In this document: positions 1 through 9,675 of the stretch, one piece after another
How the letters are laid out: each line of letters opens with the position of its first letter
Numbering within the stretch: position 1 is the first letter of the stretch
Assembly (NCBI RefSeq): GCF_008831285.2
Contig: NW_022204917.1
Coordinates: 1 to 18,416 of the forward strand
Direction of reading: 5' to 3'
DNA: 18,416 nt
DNA from: Nymphaea colorata
Taxonomy: Eukaryota; Streptophyta; Magnoliopsida; Nymphaeales; Nymphaeaceae
Notes under the pieces: generated by a model
Seen by the model: only the letters and a program-made list of their open reading frames with translations
Databases searched by the model: none
Told to the model about the DNA's origin: nothing
Program-made: the position numbers and the translations under genes

Positions 1-434
1 GGTATTGAAATCACAAGTTCGTATCAGTACGAGTGTATTTAAGTGATTCATTTGATCACACATATTTGATTGAATGTACTTAACTTGTTGTTGCATCTAT
101 ATTGAATGATTTAGTGGATTGAAATCTCAAGTTTGTATGAAAACAAATAAGATTCAAGTCGTTCATTTGCGCGCTTATAGTGTATCTAATGCGTTTCACT
201 TGTTATTACATCTATAATGACTAACTTAAATGATTAAATCACAAGTTCATATGGATACAAATGGGGTTTATGCTATAGTTTGACCCCTTGTAGTTTCACC
301 CGTATTGATACAAACATGTGATTTCATTCCCTTAGATCCTTGCTATTGTTGTTACATTTATAGTGAACTTTCTAAGGGATTTAAAGCACAAGTTCGTCTA
401 AATACGAGTGGGATGTAAGCGATTCATTTGATCA
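1..434 (+). repeat. Forward block of ~114-bp subunits (unit 1, first part)
   Basis: Four forward subunits have heads at 12 (CACAAG), 126 (CTCAAG), 240 (CACAAG) and 387 (CACAAG). The spacings are 114, 114 and 147 bp. Each runs from GAAATC(A/T)CAAGTT, through a GAGTGGGAT- or GATTCAAGT-like stretch and CATTTGATC or its relatives, to a CACTTGTTATTACATCTAT-like tail. The 147-bp spacing is explained by a reversed fragment lying inside the third subunit. Subunits are diverged from each other far more than whole units are. The same block recurs in every unit. Confidence 0.85.
297..341 (-). repeat. Small inverted fragment inside the third forward subunit
   Basis: The stretch CCCGTATTGATACAAACATG and the following TGATTTCATTCCCTTAGATC read as a reverse-orientation subunit. 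They closely resemble the reverse subunit at about 775-822 (CTCGTATTGATACAAATTTG, then TAATTTCAATTCATTGGATC). The fragment sits within an otherwise forward subunit that resumes at about TTACATTTATAGTGAA (351), and it explains why that subunit is about 33 bp longer than the rest. Every unit has it at the same place (for example from 2016 in unit 2), so it predates amplification of the 1.72-kb unit. Exact edges are approximate. Confidence 0.7.
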
Positions 435-509
435 AGTTATGCATATTCAATTAAATATGTGTGATCGAATGAATCACTTAAATCCCACCTCTACTGATGC
501 GTACTTGTG
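387..509. repeat. Imperfect 123-bp palindrome at the forward-to-reverse switch
   Basis: Left arm 387-434 and right arm 462-509 are inverted copies: 37 of 48 positions pair when aligned by hand, without gaps. The 27-base centre is itself partly symmetric (CATATT ... AATATG). The arms are two subunits facing each other, so this is where subunit orientation flips. The structure recurs in every unit: 2104-2226, 3825-3947, 5542-5663, 6862-6982, 8342-8464, 10063-10184, 11545-11667, 13265-13386, 14984-15105, 16465-16587 and 18184-18307. A single strand could fold into a hairpin here; whether it does is unknown. Confidence 0.85.
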
Positions 510-1147
510 AATTCAATCCCTTGGATCATTCACAATATACATCAGATTTATGTCCATATGAATTGGTGATTTCAATTACTTAAATCATTCCTTATACATA
601 TCATAACAAGTAAAACACATTAGATTAACCATAAAAGATCAAATGAACACTTCAATTTCATTCATTTTCATGCAAACTTGTGATTTAAATCCACTAAATC
701 ATTCAACGTGGATGTAGCAACAAGTTAATCACATTCAATGAAATATGCGTGCTTAGATGAATCGCTTAAATCCCACTCGTATTGATACAAATTTGTAATT
801 TCAATTCATTGGATCACTACATTTGATGTAACTACAAGTTCAACTCATTGGATTATCTACAAGAGATCAAAGTAATGCATAGATCTCATTTGCATCCATT
901 TGAACTTGTGATTTCAATCAACAAAATCAATCATTGTACATGTAATAACAAGTGAAACGCATAAGGTAATGATAAGCGATCAAACGAACGACTTGAATCT
1001 CAATTTTTTTTCATATAAACTTTTAGTTTCAACCATTTAAATCATTCATTAGATGTAATAACTAGCGAAACATATTATATTAACTAAAATACAACAAGTA
1101 AATCACTTAAATGTCATTTATGGTCATTCAAGCTTGTGATTTCAATC
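462..1147 (-). repeat. Reverse block of ~114-bp subunits (unit 1)
   Basis: Seven reverse-complement subunits are recognised by CTTGTGATTTCAA-type heads whose CTTGTG (or equivalent) ends at 509, 568, 682, 797, 910, 1026 and 1138. Spacings are 59, 114, 115, 113, 116 and 112 bp. The 59-bp step shows that one subunit near 510-568 has lost about half its length. The head is degenerate in places: TTGGTG at 568, TTTGTA at 797 and CTTTTAG at 1026. Tails read GATGTAACTACAAG or ATGTAATAACAAGTGAAAC, the complement of the forward tail. Confidence 0.85.
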
Positions 1148-1273
1148 CACTAAATCATTCAACATGCATGTTTAAGCACATTCATGCGTTAGTTTTTTAT
1201 TCAAGTCATTCAATTGATCCTAATGTGTTTCACCGTTATTACTTTTATAAAGAAGTTTAAATGATTGAAATCA
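1139..1273. repeat. Reverse-to-forward switch (unit 1)
   Basis: Between the last reverse head (CTTGTG ending 1138) and the next forward head (CACAAG at 1274) lie 135 bases. The left edge reads ATTTCAATCCACTAAATCATT and the right edge TTTAAATGATTGAAATCA, roughly inverted copies of each other. This is the second orientation flip of the unit. It contains CATGCATG and the marker CATGCGTTAG/CACGCATTAG near 1184. Unit 4 has lost it; all other complete units keep it. Confidence 0.75.
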
Positions 1274-1715
1274 CACAAGTTCATATAGTTAAAAATGGGA
1301 TCTATGCATTAGTTCATCCCTAATAGTTAATCGAAAGAATTCAATTTGTCGTTACATCTATAGTACGCGATATAAGCGATTGAAATCAGTTGTTTGTATA
1401 AACATTAGTCGAATTTAAGTGAGTCATTTGATCACACATATTTAATTGAATGTTTTTAACTTATTAATACATCCATTTTGAATGATTCATTTGATCGAAA
1501 TCACAAGTTTGTGTGAGAATGAACAAGATTCAAGTGGTTAATTTGCTCCCATATATTTAATCTAATCTGTTTCACTTGTTATTACATGTGTAATGAACGG
1601 TTTAAATGATTGAAATCACAAGTTCTTATGGATACAAGTGGGATCTATGCTTTTGTTTGATCCTTTTACTTAATTCAATGAGTTTAACTTGTTATATTTA
1701 TAGTGAATGACCTAA
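1263..1715 (+). repeat. Forward block of ~114-bp subunits (unit 1, last part)
   Basis: Four forward subunits have heads at 1274 (CACAAG), 1387 (degenerate, CAGTTG), 1502 (CACAAG) and 1617 (CACAAG), spaced 113, 115 and 115 bp. The next head is 110 bp on, at 1727, in unit 2. Together with the start of the next unit this makes an unbroken run of eight forward subunits. An extra CA (ATCACACAAG) marks the first of them. Confidence 0.85.
1409..1606 (+). repeat. Stretch with almost no variation between units
   Basis: From GTCGAATTTAAGTGAG to TAATGAACGGTTTAAAT this stretch reads the same in units 1, 2, 3, 6, 7, 8, 9, 10 and 11 when compared by eye. That includes unit 1, which elsewhere has many one-base changes. 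The exceptions are unit 4 (TTTAATATAATC, GTAATGACGG) and unit 5 (ACATACATTTTG). It covers two forward subunits. It could be constrained (for example by protein binding) or simply recently homogenised; the sequence alone does not decide. Confidence 0.6.
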
Positions 1716-3436
1716 GGTATTGAAATCACAAGTTCGTATCAGTACGAGTGGTATTTAAGTGATTCATTTGATCACACATATTTGATTGAATGTACTTAAC
1801 TTGTTGTTGCATCTATATTGAATGATTTAGTGGATTGAAATCTCAAGTTTGTATGAAAACAAATAAGATTCAAGTCGTTCATTTGCGCGCTTATAGTGTA
1901 TCTAATGCGTTTCACTTGTTATTACATCTATAATGACTAACTTAAATGATTTAAATCACAAGTTCATATAGATACAAATGGGGTTTATGCTATAGTTTGA
2001 TCCCTTGTAGTTTCACCCGTATTGATACAAACATGTGATTTCATTCCCTTAGATCCTTGCTATTGTTGTTACATTTATAGTGAACTTTCTAAGGGATTTA
2101 AAGCAAAAGTTCGTCTAAATACGAGTGGGATGTAAGCGATTCATTTGATCAAGTTATGCATATTCAATTAAATATGTGTGATCGAATGAATCACTTAAAT
2201 CCCACATCTATTGATGCGTACTTGTGAATTCAATCCCTTGGATCATTCACAATATACATCAGATTTATGTCCATATGAATTGGTGATTTCAATTACTTAA
2301 ATCATTCCTTATACATATCATAACAAGTAAAACACATAGATTAACCATAAAAGATCAAATGAACCACTTCAATTTCATTCATTTTCATGCAAACTTGTGA
2401 TTTAAATCCACTAAATCATTCAACGTGGATGTAGCAACAAGTTAATCACATTCAATGAAATATGCGTGCTAGATGAATCGCTTAAATCTCACTCGTATTG
2501 ATACAAACTTGTAATTTCAATTCATTGGATCCTTACTATTGATGTAACTACAAGTTCAACTCATTGGATTATCTACAAGAGATCAAAGTAATGCATAGAT
2601 CTCATTTGCATCCATTTGAACTTGTGATTTCAATCAACAAAATCAATCATTGTACATGTAATAACAAGTGAAACGCATTAAGGTAATGATAAGCGATCAA
2701 ACGAACGACTTGAATCTCAATTTTTTTCATATAAACTTTTAGTTTCAACCATTTAAATCATTCATTATAGATGTAAAAACTAGCGAAACATATTATATTA
2801 ACTAAAATACAACAAGTAAATCACTTAAATGTCATTTATGGTCATTTAAGCTTGTGATTTCAATCCACTAAATCATTCAACATGCATGTTTAAGCACATT
2901 CACGCATTAGTTTTTTATTCAAGTCATTCAATTGATCCCTAATGTGTTTCACCGTTTATTACTTTTATAAAGAACGTTTAAATGATTGAAATCACACAAG
3001 TTCATATAGTTAAAATGGGATCTATGCATTAGTTTCATCCCTAATAGTTAATCGAAGAATTCAATTTGTCGTTACATCTATAGTACGCGATATAAGCGAT
3101 TGAAATCAGTTGTTTGTATAAACATTAGTCGAATTTAAGTGAGTCATTTGATCACACATATTTAATTGAATGTTTTTAACTTATTAATACATCCATTTTG
3201 AATGATTCATTTGATCGAAATCACAAGTTTGTGTGAGAATGAACAAGATTCAAGTGGTTAATTTGCTCCCATATATTTAATCTAATCTGTTTCACTTGTT
3301 ATTACATGTGTAATGAACGGTTTAAATGATTGAAATCACAAGTTCTTATGGATACAAGTGGGATCTATGCTTTTGTTTGATCCCTTTTACTTAATTCAAT
3401 GAGTTTAACTTGTTATATTTATAGTGAATGACCTAA
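1716..3436 (+). repeat. Satellite unit 2 (full length, 1721 bp)
   Basis: A full unit with the complete set of about 15 subunits. It carries the marker set AGCAAAAG (2102), CCACATCTA (2203), AAATCTCACTCG (2485), GTAAAAACTAGCG (2774) and CACGCATTAG (2901), shared with units 8 and 11. At its 5' end it keeps GTGATTC and AATGCGTTTC, where units 8 and 11 have GTAATTC and AATGAATTTC. It therefore agrees with them over most of its length but not in the first ~250 bp. That fits a shared ancestor followed by patchwise exchange, or later mutation in the 8/11 lineage. Confidence 0.95.
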
Positions 3437-5155
3437 GGTATTGAAATCACAAGTTCGTATCAGTACGAGTGGTATTTAAGTGATTCATTTGATCACACAT
3501 ATTTGATTGAATGTACTTAACTTGTTGTTGCATCTATATTGAATGATTTAGTGGATTGAAATCTCAAGTTTGTATGAAAACAAATAAGATTCAAGTCGTT
3601 CATTTGCGCGCTTATAGTGTATCTAATGCGTTTCACTTGTTATTACATCTATAATGACTAACTTAAATGATTTAAATCACAAGTTCATATAGATACAAAT
3701 GGGGTTTATGCTATAGTTTGATCCCTTGTAGTTTCACCCGTATTGATACAAACATGTGATTTCATTCCCTTAGATCCTTGCTATTGTTGTTACATTTATA
3801 GTGAACTTTCTAAGGGATTTAAAGCACAAGTTTGTCTAAATACGAGTGGGATGTAAGCGATTCATTTGATCAAGTTATGCATATTCAATTAAATATGTGT
3901 GATCGAATGAATCACTTAAATCCCACCTCTATTGATGCGTACTTGTGAATTCAATCCCTTGGATCATTCACAATATACATCAGATTTATGTCCATATGAA
4001 TTGGTGATTTCAATTACTTAAATCATTCCTTATACATATCATAACAAGTAAAACACAATAGATTAACCATAAAAGATCAAATGAACCACTTCAATTTCAT
4101 TCATTTTCATGCAAACTTGTGATTTAAATCCACTAAATCATTCAACGTGGATGTAGCAACAAGTTAATCACATTCAATGAAATATGCGTGCTTAGATGAA
4201 TCGCTTAAATCCACTCGTATTGATACAAATTTGTAATTTCAATTCATTGGATCCCTACTATTGATGTAACTACAAGTTCAACTCATTGGATTATCTACAA
4301 GAGATCAAAGTAATGCATAGATCTCATTTGCATCCATTTGAACTTGTGATTTCAATCAACAAAATCAATCATTGTACATGTAATAACAAGTGAAACGCAT
4401 TAAGGTAATGATAAGCGATCAAACGAACGACTTGAATCTCAATTTTTTTCATATAAACTTTAGTTTCAACCATTTAAATCATTCATTATAGATGTAATAA
4501 CCAGCGAAACATATTATATTAACTAAAATACAACAAGTAAATCACTAAATGTCATTTATGGTCATTCAAGCTTGTGATTTCAATCCACTAAATCATTCAA
4601 CATGCATGTTTAAGCACATTCATGCGTTAGTTTTTTATTCAAGTCATTCAATTGATCCCTAATGTGTTTACCGTTTATTACTTTTATAAAGAACGTTTAA
4701 ATGATTGAAATCACACAAGTTCATATAGTTAAAAATGAGATCTATGCATTAGTTTCATCCCTAATAGTTAATCGAAAGAATTCAATTGTCGTTACATCTA
4801 TAGTACGCGATATAAGCGATTGAAATCAGTTGTTTGTATAAACATTAGTCGAATTTAAGTGAGTCATTTGATCACACATATTTAATTGAATGTTTTTAAC
4901 TTATTAATACATCCATTTTGAATGATTCATTTGATCGAAATCACAAGTTTGTGTGAGAATGAACAAGATTCAAGTGGTTAATTTGCTCCCATATATTTAA
5001 TCTAATCTGTTTCACTTGTTATTACATGTGTAATGAACGGTTTAAATAATTGAAATCACTAGTTTTATGGATACAAGTGGGATCTATGCTTTTGTTTGAT
5101 CCCTTTTACTTAATTCAATGAGTTTAACTTATTATATTTATAGTGAATGACCTAA
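3437..5155 (+). repeat. Satellite unit 3 (full length, 1719 bp)
   Basis: A full unit of the type with AGCACAAG, CCACCTCTA, GTAATAACCAGCG and CATGCGTTAG. Two private features in its 3' half are shared with unit 6: AAAATGAGATC near 4733, where most units read AAAATGGGATC, and TTCAATTGTCG near 4783, one T shorter than the usual form. This sharing is the evidence that unit 6 obtained its 3' half from a unit of this kind. Unit 3 alone has AGTTTGTC near 3830 for AGTTCGTC, a CG-to-TG change, and a variant head AATCACTAGTTTTATGG near 5054. Confidence 0.95.
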
Positions 5156-6476
5156 GGTATTGAAATCACAAGTTCGTATCAGTACGAGTGATATTTAAGT
5201 GATTCATTTGATCACACATATTTGATTGAATGTACTTAACTTGTTGTTGCATCTATATTGAATGATTTAGTGGATTGAAATCTCAAGTTTTATGAAAACA
5301 AATAAGATTCAAGTCGTTCATTTGCGCGCTTATAGTGTATCTAATGCGTTTCACTTGTTATTACATCTATAATGACTAACTTAAATGATTTAAATCATAA
5401 GTTCATATAGATACAAATGGGGTTTATGCTATGTTTGATCCCTTGTAGTTTCACCCGTATTGATACAAACATGTGATTTCATTCCCTTAGATCCTTGCTA
5501 TTGTTGTTACATTTATAGTGAACTTTCTAAGGGATTTAAAGCACAAGTTGTCTAAATACGAGTGGGATGTAAGCGATTCATTTGATCAAGTTATGCATAT
5601 TCAATTAAATATGTGTAATCGAATGAATCACTTAAATCCCACCTCTATTGATGTGTACTTGTGAATTCAATCCCTTGGATATTCACAATATACATCAGAT
5701 TTATGTCCATATGAATTGGTGATTTCAATTACTTAAATCATTCCTTATACATATCATAACAAGTAAACACAATAGATTAACCATAAAAGATCAAATGAAC
5801 CACTTCAATTTCATTCATTTTCATGCAAACTTGTGATTTAAATCCACTAAATCATTCAACGTGGATGTAGCAACAAGTTAATCACATTCAATGAAATATG
5901 CGTGCTAGATGAATCGCTTAAATCCCACTCGTATTGATACAAATTGTAATTTCAATTCATTGGATCACTACTATTGATGTAACTACAAGTTCAACTCATT
6001 GGATTATCTACAAGAGATCAAAGTAATGCATAGATCTCATTTGCATTCATTTGAACTTGTGATTTCAATCAACAAAATCAATCATTGTACATGTAATAAC
6101 AAGTGAAACGGATTACATCTATAGTACGCGATATAAGCGATTGAAATCAGTTGTTTGTATAAACATTAGTCGAATTTAAGTGAGTCATTTGATCACACAT
6201 ATTTAATTGAATGTTTTTAACTTATTAATACATCCATTTTGAATGATTCATTTGATCGAAATCACAAGTTTGTGTGAGAATGAACAAGATTCAAGTGGTT
6301 AATTTGCTCCCATATATTTAATATAATCTGTTTCACTTGTTATTACATGTGTAATGACGGTTTAAATGATTGAAATCACAAGTTCTTATGGATAAAAGTG
6401 GGATCTATGCTTTTGTTTGATCCCTTTTACTTAATTCAATGAGTTTAACTTGTTATATTTATAGTGAATGACCTAA
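5156..6476 (+). repeat. Satellite unit 4 (1321 bp, ~394-bp internal deletion)
   Basis: The unit matches the others up to AACAAGTGAAACG at 6098-6110 and then jumps to GATTACATCTATAGTACGCG at 6111. In unit 2 the two sides lie 394 bp apart (TTA at 2678 and at 3072), so a short shared TTA probably marks the join, with one C-to-G change beside it. The loss removes the last two reverse subunits, the reverse-to-forward switch and one forward subunit. The AAGCTTGTG landmark and the T-runs are therefore missing. No other unit in the window has this deletion. It also has several one-base losses (AGTTTTATG near 5286, AAGTTGTCTAAA near 5546, GCTATGTTTG near 5428) and two CG-type transitions (GATGTGTAC near 5650, GTGTAATCG near 5613). 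Confidence 0.93.
6098..6120. other. Deletion junction private to unit 4
   Basis: AACAAGTGAAACG, from a reverse subunit, is followed directly by GATTACATCT, from a forward subunit. In intact unit 2 the two sides are separated by 394 bp. TTA is shared by both parents at the join, which suggests a short-homology join rather than an in-register exchange of subunits. Confidence 0.85.
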
Positions 6477-7954
6477 GGTATTGGAATCACAAGTTCGTAT
6501 CAGTACGAGTGGTATTTAAGTGATTCATTTGATCAACATATTTGATTGAATGTACTTAACTTGTTGTTGCATCTATATTGAATGATTTAGTGGATTGAAA
6601 TCTCAAGTTTGTAGAAAACAAATAAGATTCAAGTCGTTCATTTGCGCGCTTATAGTGTATCTAATGCGTTTCACTTGTTATTACATCTATAAGGCTAACT
6701 TAAATGATTTAAATCACAAGTTCATATAGATACAAATGGGGTTTATGCTATAGTTTGATCCCTTGTAGTTTCACCCGTATTGATGCAAACATGTGATTTC
6801 ATTCCGTTAGATCCTTGCTATTGTTGTTACATTTATAGTGAACTTTCTAAGGAATTTAAAGCACAAGTTGTCTAAATACGAGTGGGATGTAAGCGATTCA
6901 TTTGATAAGTTATGCATATTCAATTAAATATGTGTGATCGAATGAATCACTTAAATCCCACCTCTATTGATGCGTACTTGTGAATTCAATCCCTTGGATC
7001 ATTCACAATATACATCAGATTTATGTCCATATGAATTGGTGATTTCAATTACTTAAATCATTCCTTATACATATCATAACAAGTAAAACACAATAGATTA
7101 ACCATAAAAGATCAAATGAACCACTTCAATTTCATTCATTTTCATGCAAACTTGTGATTTAAATCCACTAAATCATTCAACGTGGATGTAGCAACAAGTT
7201 AATCACATTCAATGAAATATGCGTGCCTAGATGAATCGCTTAAATCCCACTCGTATTGATACAAACTTGTAATTTCAATTCATTAGACCCTACTATTGAT
7301 GTAACTACAAGTTCAACTCATTGGATTATCTACAAGAGATCAAAGTAATGCATAGATCTCATTTGCATCCATTTGAACTTGTGATTTCAATCAACAAAAT
7401 CATTCAACATGCATGTTTAAGCACATTCACGCATTAGTTTTTTATTCAAGTCATTCAATTGATCCCTAATGTGTTTCACCGTTTATTACTTTTATAAAGA
7501 ACGTTTAAATGATTGAAATCACACAAGTTCATATAGATAAAAATGGGATCTATGCATTAGTTTCATCCCTAATAGTTAATCGAAAGAATTCAATCTGTCG
7601 TTACGCGATATAAGCGATTGAAATCAGTTGTTTGTATAAACATTAGTCGAATTTAAGTGAGTCATTTGATCACACATATTTAATTGAATGTTTTTAACTT
7701 ATTAATACATACATTTTGAATGATTCATTTGATCGAAATCACAAGTTTGTGTGAGAATGAACAAGATTCAAGTGGTTAATTTGCTCCCATATATTTAATC
7801 TAATCTGTTTCACTTGTTATTACATGTGTAATGAACGGTTTAAATGATTGAAATCACAAGTTCTTATGGATACAAGTGGGATCTATGCTTTTGTTTGATC
7901 CATTTTACTTAATTCAATGAGTTTAACTTGTTATATTTATAGTGAATGACCTAA
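6477..7954 (+). repeat. Satellite unit 5 (short variant, 1478 bp)
   Basis: First of three copies of the short variant (with units 7 and 10). Two deletions define it. A 228-bp loss joins CAATCAACAAAATCA to TTCAACATGCATG near 7390-7402. An 11-bp loss turns GTTACATCTATAGTACGCG into GTTACGCG near 7600. It also has TTGGAATC at its start (6480) and ATAAGG at 6689, as in units 7 and 10, but GTACTTAAC near 6551 where those have GTAGTTAAC. It reads AAGTTGTCTAAA near 6866, a one-base loss shared with unit 4, its left neighbour. Local exchange between adjacent units or a shared ancestor could explain that. Confidence 0.94.
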
Positions 7955-9675
7955 GGTATTGAAATCACAAGTTCGTATCAGTACGAGTGGTATTTAAGTA
8001 ATTCATTTGATCACACATATTTGATTGAATGTACTTAACTTGTTGTTGCATTATATTGAATGATTTAGTGGATTGAAATCTCAAGTTTGTATGAAAACAA
8101 ATAAGATTCAAGTCGTTCATTTGCGCGCTTATAGTGTATCTAATGAATTTCACTTGTTATTACATCTATAATGACTAACTTAAATGATTTAAATCACAAG
8201 TTCATATAGATACAAATGGGGTTTATGCTATAGTTTGATCCCTTGTAATTTCACCCGTATTGATACAAACATGTGATTTCATTCCCTTAGATCCTTGCTA
8301 TTGTTGTTACATTTATAGTGAACTTTCTAAGGGATTTAAAGCAAAAGTTCGTCTAAATACGAGTGGGATGTAAGCGATTCATTTGATCAAGTTATGCATA
8401 TTCAATTAAATATGTGTGATCGAATGAATCACTTAAATCCCACATCTATTGATGCGTACTTGTGAATTCAATCCCTTGGATCATTCACAATATACATCAG
8501 ATTTATGTCCATATGAATTGGTGATTTCAATTACTTAAATCATTCCTTATACATATCATAACAAGTAAAACACAATAGATTAACCATAAAAGATCAAATG
8601 AACCACTTCAATTTATTCATTTTCATGCAAACTTGTGATTTAAATCCACTAAATCATTCAACGTGGATGTAGCAACAAGTTAATCACATTCAATGAAATA
8701 TGCGTGCCTAGATGAATCGCTTAAATCTCACTCGTATTGATACAAACTTGTAATTTCAATTCATTGGATCCCTACTATTGATGTAACTACAAGTTCAACT
8801 CATTGGATTATCTACAAGAGATCAAAGTAATGCATAGATCTCATTTGCATCCATTTGAACTTGTGATTTCAATCAACAAAATCAATCATTGTACATGTAA
8901 TAACAAGTAAACGCATTAAGGTAATGATAAGCGATCAAACGAACGACTTGAATCTCAATTTTTTTCATATAAACTTTTAGTTTCAACCATTTAAATCATT
9001 CATTATAGATGTAATAACCAGCGAAACATATTATATTAACTAAAATACAACAAGTAAATCACTTAAATGTCATTTATGGTCATTCAAGCTTGTGATTTCA
9101 ATCCACTAAATCATTCAACATGCATGTTTAAGCACATTCATGCGTTAGTTTTTTATTCAAGTCATTCAATTGATCCCTAATGTGTTTCACCGTTTATTAC
9201 TTTTATAAAGAACGTTTAAATGATTGAAATCACACAAGTTCATATAGTTAAAAATGAGATCTATGCATTAGTTTCATCCCTAATAGTTAATCGAAAGAAT
9301 TCAATTGTCGTTACATCTATAGTACGCGATATAAGCGATTGAAATCAGTTGTTTGTATAAACATTAGTCGAATTTAAGTGAGTCATTTGATCACACATAT
9401 TTAATTGAATGTTTTTAACTTATTAATACATCCATTTTGAATGATTCATTTGATCGAAATCACAAGTTTGTGTGAGAATGAACAAGATTCAAGTGGTTAA
9501 TTTGCTCCCATATATTTAATCTAATCTGTTTCACTTGTTATTACATGTGTAATGAACGGTTTAAATGATTGAAATCACAAGTTCTTATGGATACAAGTGG
9601 GATCTATGCTTTTGTTTGATCCCTTTTACTTAATTCAATGAGTTTAACTTGTTATATTTATAGTGAATGACCTAA
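7955..9675 (+). repeat. Satellite unit 6 (full length, 1721 bp, mosaic)
   Basis: The 5' half carries the markers of units 8 and 11: GTAATTC at 7998, AATGAATTTC near 8142, AGCAAAAG (8341), CCACATCTA (8440), AAATCTCACTCG (8724) and AAGTAAACGC near 8905. From about 9010 on it changes to the markers of unit 3: GTAATAACCAGCG, CATGCGTTAG, AAAATGAGATC and TTCAATTGTCG. The switch lies between about 8910 and 9012. Gene conversion or unequal crossing-over between two unit types would produce this. It contains the longest minus-strand open frame seen (7965-8153, GTG start), judged to be spurious. Confidence 0.94.

Larger units (their letters stand above)
1..1715 (+). repeat. Satellite unit 1 (full length, 1715 bp)
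   Basis: This is the reference copy used here for internal coordinates. Relative to its neighbours it carries many one-base losses: GTGTATTT for GTGGTATTT near 32, GAACACTTC for GAACCACTTC near 645, GATCCTAATG for GATCCCTAATG near 1216, CCGTTATTA for CCGTTTATTA near 1232 and AAGAAGTTT for AAGAACGTTT near 1251. It also has eight T in the T-run near 1004, where most units have seven. Marker states are AGCACAAG (385), CCACCTCTA (484), CATGCGTTAG (1183) and GTAATAACTAGCG (1065), close to units 3 and 9. Subunit heads (CACAAG or equivalent) run forward at 12, 126, 240, 387, 1274, 1387, 1502 and 1617. Reverse heads end at 509, 568, 682, 797, 910, 1026 and 1138. The phase is arbitrary because the array enters the window already repeating. 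Confidence 0.95.

Noticed and set aside
337-382. TTTCTAAGGGATTTA as degenerate plant telomere repeat (TTTAGGG).
   Set aside because: It is a single occurrence per unit without tandem TTTAGGG copies.
387-509. The palindrome as a replication origin or attachment site.
   Set aside because: It recurs in every unit and is explained by two facing subunits. No initiator sites or recombinase genes are seen.
993-1010. T-run (CAATTTTTTTT) and GTTTTTTATT near 1190 as transcription terminators.
   Set aside because: No GC-rich stem precedes them and no transcription unit is present. They are AT-rich parts of degenerate subunits.
7965-8153. A 62-codon open frame on the minus strand with a GTG start, ending at a TGA in the CTTGTGATTTC motif.
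   Set aside because: It lies wholly in satellite subunits and stays open only because unit 6 has AATGAATTTC and a one-base loss in TTGCATTATATTG. The matching region of sister units is not kept open, there is no ribosome-binding or promoter context, and the peptide is low in information.
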